Below, piece after piece: positions 57,931 through 64,000 of a stretch of DNA of 64,000 bases. The DNA is from Mycobacterium kyorinense (GTDB lineage Bacteria > Actinomycetota > Actinomycetes > Mycobacteriales > Mycobacteriaceae), in assembly GCF_002101735.1 (NCBI RefSeq), contig NZ_LQPE01000164.1, positions 1-64,000 of the forward strand, written 5' to 3'. A program made the position numbers and the translations under genes. The notes beneath the pieces were generated by a model. That model was not told the DNA's origin and did not search any database. It saw only the letters and a program-made list of their open reading frames with translations. How positions within the stretch are numbered: the stretch's first letter is position 1; every line of letters begins with the position of its first letter.

Positions 57931-59226
57931 GTGTTCACCCGCGAACCGCAGTCGGACGTCGCGCAGTGCGACACCGCCACCCTCCGCGAGCGGCGGCTGA
58001 TCCTGGTCCGGCGCGCGGCCGTCATGGTGTGGGCCCTCGTCGTGGTGTATCGGACCCTGACGGCCGGCCTGGCCTTCAACCGCGAGCTGCTGCTGCTCTA
58101 CATCGCCACCGGGCTGATCGCGGCAAGCATCGGCCGCCCTCGCCAGGTGCTCGCCGTCGTCCGGGACTGGCTGCCGTTCGCGCTCGTGCTGTTGCTGTAC
58201 GACCTCAGCCGGGGTGCGGCGGGCCTGGTCGGCGCACCGACGCTGTGGCAGTTCCAGCCCGCGGCCGACCGCTGGCTGTTCTTCGGCACCGAGCCGACGT
58301 TGTGGTTGCAGGAACATCTCAAAATGCCGCAGCCGCCCTGGTGGGAGGTGGTCATCAGCGGCGTCTACATGTCGTTCTTCGTGCTGCCGTACGTGGTCGC
58401 CGGCGTGCTCTGGCTGCGCAACCGCGACGACTGGGCCGCGTTCGTCCGGCGGTTCGTCGCGTTGTCGTTCGCGTCGCTGATCGGCTACGTGCTGATGCCC
58501 TCGGCGCCGCCGTGGGCCGCGGCCCGCTGCACCGCGCACGACGTCGCCGGTGGTCCGTCCAACCCGCCGTGCATGTTCCGCAGCCCCGCCGGTGTGCCCG
58601 ACGGCGGGCTGCTGGGCGCGATGCACACCCACCAGCCCGGGGCTCATCCGTTTGTCGAGCGCATCTCCACCCGCGGGTGGGGCACCCTGCACCTGCAGTC
58701 GGCGGGCGCGTTGGTGGACTCCGGACAGGCCAGCGTGAACCTGGTGGCGGCCATCCCGTCGCTGCACGCCGGGCTGTCGGCGATGGTCGCGGTGTTCCTG
58801 TGGCGGCGCGTCAAGGCGCAATGGCGTCCGCTGCTGGTCACCTACGTGCTGGTGATGGCCTTCACGCTGGTGTACTCGGCCGAGCACTACGTCATCGACA
58901 TCCTGCTGGGCTGGGCGCTGGCCGCGATCGTGATGCTGGTGGTCGGCCGTCTGGAGTCGTGGTGGTCGAGACGGCGTTCAGCCGACCTCGTCGAGCCAGC
59001 GGGCGATCTCCGCGGCGGCCTCGCCGTAGAAAGTGCGGTAGACGCGGTCGGCGACGTAGCCGATGTGTGGGGTGGCGACGACGTTGTCGAGGGATCGCAG
59101 CGGATGGTCGGCCGGCAGCGGCTCGGTGTCGAAGACGTCGAGCCCGGCGCCCGCGAGCCGGTGGGAGCGCAACGCGTCGATCAGCGCCGCCTCGTCGACG
59201 ATCGGGCCGCGCGAGGTGTTGACTAG
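57931..59226 (+). CDS. PAP2-family membrane phosphatase/lipid synthase-like protein
   Basis: A membrane protein with about six helices, related to the PAP2_3/inositol-phosphoceramide-synthase-like group. Catalytic motifs IPSLHAGLS (about residue 273) and SAEHYVIDILLGW (about 311). The natural protein probably ends near residue 350 (ESWWSRRR). The last 80 codons run 249 bp antisense into the dehydrogenase gene and are polar, low-complexity sequence, so the stop seems displaced. It starts at GTG 57931, preceded by GAAAGG. An inverted repeat GACCGGT/ACCGGTC lies upstream at 57784-57807. Confidence 0.8.
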   Translation: MFTREPQSDVAQCDTATLRERRLILVRRAAVMVWALVVVYRTLTAGLAFNRELLLLYIATGLIAASIGRPRQVLAVVRDWLPFALVLLLYDLSRGAAGLVGAPTLWQFQPAADRWLFFGTEPTLWLQEHLKMPQPPWWEVVISGVYMSFFVLPYVVAGVLWLRNRDDWAAFVRRFVALSFASLIGYVLMPSAPPWAAARCTAHDVAGGPSNPPCMFRSPAGVPDGGLLGAMHTHQPGAHPFVERISTRGWGTLHLQSAGALVDSGQASVNLVAAIPSLHAGLSAMVAVFLWRRVKAQWRPLLVTYVLVMAFTLVYSAEHYVIDILLGWALAAIVMLVVGRLESWWSRRRSADLVEPAGDLRGGLAVESAVDAVGDVADVWGGDDVVEGSQRMVGRQRLGVEDVEPGAREPVGAQRVDQRRLVDDRAARGVD

Positions 59227-59910
59227 CAACGCCGTCGGCTTCATCAGCCCCAACTCGGCAGCGCCCACCAGCCCGCGGCTGCGCTCGCCGAGCACCAGGT
59301 GGATGGTCAGCACGTCGGCACGGCCGAACAACTCCTCTTTGCCCACGTAGGTGGCACCGGCCTGCGCGGCGGCCTCAGGGGTCAGGTTGGTGCTCCACGC
59401 GATGACGTCCATGCCGAAGGCTGCCCCGACTCGCGCCACCCGACGGCCGATCCGGCCCAGCCCGAGCACACCCAGCACCGCCCCGCCCAGCTGACGGCCG
59501 ACCGACGTCTGCCAGCCGCCGGCGCGCACCGAGAGAGTTTCGTCGAGGATCCGGCGGGCGGCCGCCAGGATCAGCGCCCACGTCAACTCGACCGTGGACT
59601 CGATGTAGCCGCCGGTCGTGCTGACGTGGATACCGCGTTCTCTGGCCGCCGCGACGTCGATGGCTGCGTTGAACGGGCCGGTGGATGCGATCATCTTCAG
59701 CTGGTGCAAGCGCTCGATGATGCTGCGCGGCAAGGGTGTTCGCTCCCGCATCACGCACACCACGTCGAACGGCGCCAACCGTTCGACGACGGCGTCGTGA
59801 TCGGCAACGTGATCAGTGAAGACGGTGATGTCGGCACGCGCGGCCACATGCGACCAGTCGGCCATGTTCAGCGCGACGTTCTGGTAGTCGTCGAGGATCG
59901 CGACCTTCAC
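58978..59910 (-). CDS. D-2-hydroxyacid dehydrogenase
   Basis: A 310-residue NAD-dependent enzyme related to phosphoglycerate dehydrogenases. The cofactor loop GVLGLGRIGRRVA is near residues 148-160. The catalytic Arg lies in NTSRGPIVDE, the Glu in DVFDTEPLP and the His in ATPHIGYV. Substrate unknown. GTG 59910 overlaps the stop of the upstream VOC gene (GTGA). Confidence 0.87.
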   Translation of the reverse strand: MKVAILDDYQNVALNMADWSHVAARADITVFTDHVADHDAVVERLAPFDVVCVMRERTPLPRSIIERLHQLKMIASTGPFNAAIDVAAARERGIHVSTTGGYIESTVELTWALILAAARRILDETLSVRAGGWQTSVGRQLGGAVLGVLGLGRIGRRVARVGAAFGMDVIAWSTNLTPEAAAQAGATYVGKEELFGRADVLTIHLVLGERSRGLVGAAELGLMKPTALLVNTSRGPIVDEAALIDALRSHRLAGAGLDVFDTEPLPADHPLRSLDNVVATPHIGYVADRVYRTFYGEAAAEIARWLDEVG

Positions 59911-60383
59911 GATGCCATCCAGTGTTCGCCGAAGGCACTGCCCGCGGCGGGCTCGTTGACGCCAAAGACGAAGGGCGCGAACACAACTTCGCGGCCGTCG
60001 GGATCGCGGTAGATGACCGCTCCCGTCGCCGCCCAATACGGGTGCGAGTCCACGGGCTGCATCCCCGCCGCGCGCAGCCGGGCCGTCGCGCGATGTTGCG
60101 CGGCGGCGTCGGGAAAGTACAGGCACAGCTGCTCGTGGCTGTCGACCGGGAGGGGCTCGGTGGCTTCGACGATTTCGAAGGTGACGGCGGTCCCGGGCAG
60201 TCCGAACACCGCGCCCGTGCTGCCGTAGCTGTCCTTGAAGGTCGCGCACAGCGGCAACCCGACGAGGTCGCGGTAGAACCGGACGGTTTCGTCGAAGTGT
60301 GTTGAGCGACGGGCGAAGCGGACGGCACCGATCGGGGCCAGCTCCTCGGGCCAGCCCGCCGCGGCCGGGGTGAAGGTGTTCAT
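59907..60383 (-). CDS. VOC-superfamily protein (glyoxalase-like), first
   Basis: A 158-residue vicinal-oxygen-chelate protein. RRSTHFDETVRFYRDLVGLP is the first beta-alpha-beta-beta-beta unit, and YRDPDGREVVFAPFVFG ends the second. Metal ligands cannot be fixed by eye. It is co-transcribed with the dehydrogenase behind it. Detoxification or dioxygenation of a small molecule is possible. Confidence 0.8.
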   Translation of the reverse strand: MNTFTPAAAGWPEELAPIGAVRFARRSTHFDETVRFYRDLVGLPLCATFKDSYGSTGAVFGLPGTAVTFEIVEATEPLPVDSHEQLCLYFPDAAAQHRATARLRAAGMQPVDSHPYWAATGAVIYRDPDGREVVFAPFVFGVNEPAAGSAFGEHWMAS

Positions 60384-60427
60384 GGCGTGGACGGTAGGAC
60401 CTCAACCCTAGTTCAGGTCAAGTGTGC

Positions 60428-60838
60428 TCAGCGCAGCTGTTGCACGCGGATCATGTTGCCCGCGGGATCGCGGAGGGCGAAGTCGCGCACCCCGTACGGC
60501 TGCTCGATCGGCTCCTGCACGATCTCGACGTCGCCGGACTGCAGCTGGTCGAAGACGCCATCGAGGTCCTTGGCGGCCAACAGCAGCATGCCGTAGTTGC
60601 CCTTGGCCATCATCTCGGCGATGACCCGGCGCTCTTCGTCGGTGAGGCCCGGGGTGGCTGCCGGCGGGTACAGGACAATGGACGTGTCGGGCTGGTTCGG
60701 AGGGCCGAGCGTGATCCAGCGCATCGTGCCGCTGCCGACGTCGAGGCGGACCTCGAAATCGAGGGCGTCGCGATAGAACGCCAGGGATTCTTCCGGGTCG
60801 TCGTGCGGGAGGAAGCTCGAGTGAATAGTAATGTCCAT
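60428..60838 (-). CDS. VOC-superfamily protein (glyoxalase-like), second
   Basis: A 136-residue VOC protein: ITIHSSFLPHDDPEESLAFY at the N-terminus and FALRDPAGNMIRVQQLR at the C-terminus. It starts at ATG 60838. It is immediately downstream of an AraC gene on the same strand and 44 bp from the previous VOC gene, so the four genes from AraC to dehydrogenase may be one unit. Confidence 0.82.
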   Translation of the reverse strand: MDITIHSSFLPHDDPEESLAFYRDALDFEVRLDVGSGTMRWITLGPPNQPDTSIVLYPPAATPGLTDEERRVIAEMMAKGNYGMLLLAAKDLDGVFDQLQSGDVEIVQEPIEQPYGVRDFALRDPAGNMIRVQQLR

Positions 60839-60843
60839 GGCGC

Positions 60844-61293
60844 TCACGCTAGGTGCAGCGCGGTAATTGGGGCTTCTCGATTCCTGATCGGTCTGGTCAC
60901 CTGCTTCTCGATGCACGACGGCATCCCCTCGCTCACCGCAGCTGTGCGTTGCCGATAAGTGCTGGGCGGCATGCCAACCAGCTCGGTGAAGCGGGTACTG
61001 AACGTGCCCAGCGACGAGCAGCCGACGGCGAAACATACTTCGGTGACGGACAGATCGCCGCGACGCAACAGCGCCATCGCCCGCTCGATGCGACGGGTCA
61101 TCAAATACGAATAGGGCGACTCGCCGTAGGCGAGCTTGAACTGACGGCTGAGGTGTCCAGCCGACATGTTCACCCCACGGGCGAGCGCCTCGACGTTCAG
61201 CGGCTGCCCGTATTCGCGGTCGATTCGGTCCCGGACGCGACGCAACAGCTTGAGGTCACGCAGGCGCTGCTCCTCGGCGGGTGTGCGGGCCAC
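60844..61293 (-). CDS. AraC family regulator, DNA-binding domain only
   Basis: A 149-residue protein made almost entirely of an AraC double helix-turn-helix: LNVEALARGVNMSAGHLSRQ and LSVTEVCFAVGCSSLGTFST, with the RIERAMALL linker and F-T-E-L-V-G-M-P-P-S-T-Y-R ending. No effector domain is present. GTG 61293 is used; the frame is open to 61338. It lies 5 bp before the second VOC gene and probably regulates it. Confidence 0.82.
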   Translation of the reverse strand: MARTPAEEQRLRDLKLLRRVRDRIDREYGQPLNVEALARGVNMSAGHLSRQFKLAYGESPYSYLMTRRIERAMALLRRGDLSVTEVCFAVGCSSLGTFSTRFTELVGMPPSTYRQRTAAVSEGMPSCIEKQVTRPIRNREAPITALHLA

Positions 61294-61425
61294 ACGCGGA
61301 TGGTACGTCGCACCACGGCCGCCGCCACGGCACTGCACTCCACTACTGCGGCATCTACGCGCCGGCGAGTTCGATGCGTCGGCGGCTGTGCTCGACGAAT
61401 ATGGTTGGGCGCCAGCGGTATCGCT

Positions 61426-61761
61426 TTACCAGTAGTGGCGATGCGCAGGCGGAGCCACGGCATCGAAAGCGTCAACGTCGCCGGCGTGCCACCCTTTCAG
61501 CGCCGCCCGCAGATCGCGGCGATCGCTGTGGCGTGCTGCGCGGTGCTCGGCGCGATGTTGAGGCCCGGCATGACACATCCAGCATGAGCAAACATTGATG
61601 CCGGTGAAGTGAAACTCCCAACGACATTGGGTGATCCGAAACGCGTCAGCTCGATCGGGCAGATCGCAAGCGGCGTGGCCGGCAGTGTGGCGTGGCTTCG
61701 CGGCGAGATCACCTCGGGCGATTTTCACCCAGAATGGCGCATGGGCGTCGGTACGTGACAC
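61426..61761 (-). CDS. Hypothetical cysteine-cluster protein
   Basis: A 111-residue protein starting at GTG 61761 (VSRTDAHAPFWVKIARGDLA). Its centre has CRWEFHFTGINVCSCWMC, a Cys-rich segment that could bind zinc, followed by a basic helix HRAEHRAARHSDRRDLRAAL. It resembles small actinobacterial hypothetical proteins I cannot name. An upstream ATG at 61845 is in frame but less likely. No neighbour suggests a role. Confidence 0.5.
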   Translation of the reverse strand: MSRTDAHAPFWVKIARGDLAAKPRHTAGHAACDLPDRADAFRITQCRWEFHFTGINVCSCWMCHAGPQHRAEHRAARHSDRRDLRAALKGWHAGDVDAFDAVAPPAHRHYW

Positions 61762-61862
61762 AAGGTCCTCCGGGAGGTCAGGCGCGCTAGCCTGCGCAAC
61801 CCGGATGGGACGCAAACTAGCGCGACGGTCTCTCCCGTCGCGCAAACGGCGCAGTCATATCG

Positions 61863-62336
61863 TCAACCTCGTGGCTCGATACCGAAATTCCGCTGCTCGT
61901 GCCACAACAAGCCACCCGGCTCGTGACGCCCGAGGCTGTAGCCGTACCCCCACAGCGCATGATCGGATTGATACCAGTCATCCGAACCTGGATCTGCGGT
62001 GCACACATAAGGATTCCGGTCCGGTTCCCCACGATGGGCAGCTGTGCGCCCTTCACAAAAGGGACAATCGTCATGATTGTCGATGTTCTCGGCAGTCCGA
62101 TCGGTGATCCGCACCTTTCGGCCGTCCGGCAACTCGAAGTACTCCACGACGGCATCGTGGCACACGCGACCGACACGATTGCGGAGGTAAGCGCAAACCG
62201 CGTGCAGGCTATGCCGGTAGTCGACTGTTACCTCAAGGCACGGCTGAGTGCATTGAAGCGACACAAGAGGCGCCGAACCCGTGACAGCCACGCAAAATGC
62301 CAAACCAGCAGATATTTGTATCCGTTTGTAATACAA
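61863..62336 (-). CDS. Hypothetical protein with CPFC motif
   Basis: A frame of up to 157 residues. The C-terminal 95 residues (VVEYFELPDGRKVRITDR, then CPFCEGRTAAHRGEP and a Tyr/Trp-rich end) look like true protein; the N-terminal part is less convincing and overlaps the promoter of the toxin gene. The start is therefore uncertain. CPFC may be a redox or zinc site. Function unknown. Confidence 0.45.
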   Translation of the reverse strand: MYYKRIQISAGLAFCVAVTGSAPLVSLQCTQPCLEVTVDYRHSLHAVCAYLRNRVGRVCHDAVVEYFELPDGRKVRITDRTAENIDNHDDCPFCEGRTAAHRGEPDRNPYVCTADPGSDDWYQSDHALWGYGYSLGRHEPGGLLWHEQRNFGIEPRG

Positions 62337-62337
62337 T
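62316..62337 (+). promoter_or_regulatory. Promoter/operator of the toxin-antitoxin pair
   Basis: TTGTA half-sites at 62316-62320 and 62326-62330 are 10 bp apart, and an inverted TACAA is at 62332-62336, making TTGTA-A-TACAA. TACAAT (62332-62337) serves as -10, 7 bp before GTG 62345. Half-sites on the same helix face suit a ribbon-helix-helix repressor. Confidence 0.55.
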
Positions 62338-62344
62338 CAGGCAT

Positions 62345-62653
62345 GTGGCCGACGAGTTATTCGACCTGGATCAGCTCGACGAGGAGGATCCGTTCGAGAT
62401 CGACGCTCAAGCCGCCCACCTGTTCAAGCACCCACGCCTGGGCATCGAGGACATCCGCGAAGTCTGGGCTTCTGACCCGATTTTCTACCCCGCCAGACCA
62501 CCCGCCCACTGGCTGATGGTCGCCGAAGTGGACGGCACTGTCCTGATGGTGCCTCTCGCTCCCGCCCGCGACGGCAACCCGCGACGATGTCGCCCGATTG
62601 GCTGCTACCGAGCCTCCAAACACCTCGCTGACCGATACCGGAGAGACAGATGA
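62345..62653 (+). CDS. BrnT-like toxin of a type II toxin-antitoxin pair
   Basis: A 102-residue protein with the BrnT/RelE-like layout: HLFKHPRLGIEDIREVWASD, then a beta-sheet part HWLMVAEVDGTVLMVPL and the basic RRCRPIGCYRASKHLADRY end. It may be an RNase that arrests growth. I start at leaderless GTG 62345; an ATG at 62297 would add 16 residues lying over the promoter. Toxin-first order and the 4-bp overlap with a ribbon-helix-helix gene support the call; similarity to BrnT is by eye. Confidence 0.6.
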   Translation: MADELFDLDQLDEEDPFEIDAQAAHLFKHPRLGIEDIREVWASDPIFYPARPPAHWLMVAEVDGTVLMVPLAPARDGNPRRCRPIGCYRASKHLADRYRRDR

Positions 62654-62871
62654 ACAACCCTATGACCCCCGACGAGGAATACGAGTTCTACGCCCGGCCC
62701 GAAAACCAGGAACCCCAGGGACCGGGGCGCCGCCGGCTGACCGCTACCGTGCCCGTTCGCTTCCCACCCGAGCTCCTGGAGCGGGTGCGTGCCGCGGCAG
62801 CGGCAGACGACCGCTCCGTCTCGTCGTGGATTCGGCGCGCTGTCGAGCACGAGCTGCGCCATTCCGCGTAG
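62650..62871 (+). CDS. Ribbon-helix-helix antitoxin (BrnA/CopG-like)
   Basis: A 73-residue protein. RRLTATVPVRFPPELLERVR, AAAADDRSVSSWIRRAVEHE form a ribbon-helix-helix DNA-binding domain (residues 27-70). The acidic N-terminus (TPDEEYEFYARPENQEPQ) is likely the toxin-wrapping part. Its ATG overlaps the toxin stop (ATGA). It probably represses its own promoter at 62316-62337. Confidence 0.7.
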   Translation: MNNPMTPDEEYEFYARPENQEPQGPGRRRLTATVPVRFPPELLERVRAAAAADDRSVSSWIRRAVEHELRHSA

Positions 62872-63041
62872 ACGCCGGACCCGAGGTCAACGGATTACCG
62901 ATCCGTTGGCATCCATCCCGCCCGAAGGGATACGGCACCGTCGGCGGACCAAACATTAACCGCGGCATGGTGTTTCGACATGATCTGACCAATTGACCGG
63001 GCGGCATGCGAACGCCGCCTCTTTCTCCATTGAAGCAAGAG

Positions 63042-63114
63042 TGGAGCTAAGGGGACTCGAACCCCTGACCCCCACACTGCCAGTGTGGTGCGCTACCAGC
63101 TGCGCCATAGCCCC
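63042..63114 (-). tRNA. tRNA-Ala (anticodon GGC)
   Basis: The minus strand folds as a 73-nt tRNA: acceptor GGGGCTA/TAGCTCC with one G-U pair, anticodon stem CCACA/TGTGG around CTGGCAG (anticodon GGC), T-arm GGTTCGAGTCC and discriminator A. CCA is not encoded. Confidence 0.95.
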
Positions 63115-63175
63115 AAGTCGTGCCCATCGAAGCTACACCACCAGCAACTTGCGTTCAAAGTCGCTGATCAGCGCT

Positions 63176-64000
63176 CTAGCGTGTCGGGTCGAATTCGCGC
63201 AGCGCGACGGGCTGCTTGCCGGTGGTGATCTGCTCGGCAAGCAGTCGACCGGTGGCCGGCCCGTGTGTCATGCCCCACATGCCGTGCCCTCCGGCGACGA
63301 AGACGCCGCCAGACACCTGCCCCACCAGCGGACGGCCGTCGGGGGTCAGCGGGCGTGGCCCCACCCATTCCTCGCTGCGTTCCTCCCAGCGGACCCCGTC
63401 GAAGTATGGCCGCGCCGCCTCGGCGATGGCGTCGACCCGCGCGGCGGACACCGGCGCGTCCGGATCCCGCAACTCCATGGTCCCGGTGACGCGCAGTTTG
63501 CCGTTCAGCGGCGTGCATGCCACCCGCGCATCGGGGAGGTGGACCGGGCCGAGAACCGGTCGGTCCACCGGCACGGTGAACGAGTAGCCGCGCCCGGCCT
63601 GCACGGGCACCCGAACCCAGCGACCGACGAGCCGCGACAGCCAGGCGCCGGTCGCGATCACCGCCACGCCGGCGGTCAACCGCGAACCGCTGCCCGTCGG
63701 CAAGGTGACACTGTCGCCGTCGGCCGCCACGTCGGTGACTTCCTCGGGGAGCAGTGTCGCGCCGCGTTCGACGACCGCGCGGCCCAGGGCCTGCACGAAA
63801 CGTCCCGGATCGAGGTATCGCTGACCCTTGACCTGGACGCCGACTGAAGCCGCATCCGATGCCAGCGGAACCTGTTCGCGCACTGCCGCGCCCGTCAACT
63901 CGGTGATCGTGGCGCTGTGCCCGCCGGCATCCTGGAAGCGCTGCAGCTCGTCGAGCAACTCGTCGGCGTCACGCGAAGTTCGGAACAGCGCGGTGACGGG
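63176..64000 (-). CDS. FAD-dependent D-amino acid dehydrogenase-like protein, 5' end off-window
   Basis: At least 274 residues of a DAO/DadA-type flavoprotein. Visible are the substrate domain (VQVKGQRYLDPGRFVQALGR), the second FAD strand VAVIATGAWLSRLVGRWVRV, PVQAGRGYSF and the C-terminal FAD segment PLTPDGRPLVGQV with FVAGGHGMWGMTHGPATG. The N-terminal Rossmann motif is beyond the right edge. It would oxidise a D-amino acid or glycine-like amine to the 2-oxo acid. Confidence 0.85.
   Translation of the reverse strand, partial: PVTALFRTSRDADELLDELQRFQDAGGHSATITELTGAAVREQVPLASDAASVGVQVKGQRYLDPGRFVQALGRAVVERGATLLPEEVTDVAADGDSVTLPTGSGSRLTAGVAVIATGAWLSRLVGRWVRVPVQAGRGYSFTVPVDRPVLGPVHLPDARVACTPLNGKLRVTGTMELRDPDAPVSAARVDAIAEAARPYFDGVRWEERSEEWVGPRPLTPDGRPLVGQVSGGVFVAGGHGMWGMTHGPATGRLLAEQITTGKQPVALREFDPTR

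Noticed and set aside
1..64000. CRISPR array or prophage
   Set aside because: No spaced identical repeats and no phage structural or integrase genes were seen; the toxin-antitoxin pair and the transposase are the only mobile-type features.

Overview
The window is high-GC actinobacterial DNA. It almost certainly comes from a pigmented nontuberculous Mycobacterium. From about 17.1 kb to 57.7 kb the gene order follows the Mycobacterium tuberculosis block Rv3034c-Rv3062 (acetyltransferase, TB22.2, serB2, ctaD, fecB, adhC, nrdF2, nrdEIH, dinB2, cyp136, fadE22, ligB), with insertions and one frameshifted small gene. I recognise this synteny from memory; no search was run. The species cannot be named from the sequence alone.

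Left end (1-17 kb): an IS1182-type transposase is cut by the window edge. Next comes a photoprotection island. A tightly overlapping plus-strand operon carries crtE, crtI, crtB, crtYc, crtYd and a crtU-like gene, which together would make beta-carotene and then aromatic carotenoids (leprotene/isorenieratene type). It continues with a Rieske protein, a DUF2784 membrane protein and an SDR/DUF2867 protein of unknown role. A MarR regulator follows. A minus-strand operon encodes TspO (CrtK-like), type 2 IPP isomerase and a GT1 glycosyltransferase. A divergent MMPL transporter and a convergent DNA photolyase complete the island. A 13-bp palindromic motif (CTTAA-N3-TT(A/T)AG) lies upstream of crtE and again between tspO and mmpL, which suggests one regulator for both arms.

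Middle (17-44 kb): a lipid and central-metabolism core. It has an outer-layer lipoprotein and a TB22.2 secreted protein; a minus-strand operon of serB2, ABC ATPase, NUDIX, echA17 and two methyltransferases; ctaD; fecB; adhC; the class Ib ribonucleotide reductase genes nrdF2 and nrdHIE; a Baeyer-Villiger-type monooxygenase; and several TetR regulators. nrdE is interrupted by a 409-residue LAGLIDADG intein exactly at its first redox cysteine. Paired NrdR-like boxes, 31-32 bp apart, precede both nrdF2 and nrdHIE.

Right part (44-64 kb): TetR with two tandem cyp136 copies that share a duplicated operator; a stand-alone LeuA-regulatory-like protein; DUF302; a MEDS/HATPase sensor; a double GntR regulator; a thiolase-like/DUF35 pair expressed from overlapping divergent leaderless promoters; double-headed fadE22; an SDR; ligB; a PAP2 protein; a D-2-hydroxyacid dehydrogenase with VOC and AraC genes; two small hypothetical proteins; a BrnT/RHH-like toxin-antitoxin pair; tRNA-Ala(GGC); and a truncated DadA-like oxidase. 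The most distinctive items are the nrdE intein, the uncharacterised tail of the carotenoid operon, the duplicated TetR-cyp136 operator units, and the divergent thiolase/DUF35 pair that resembles a retro-aldolase.
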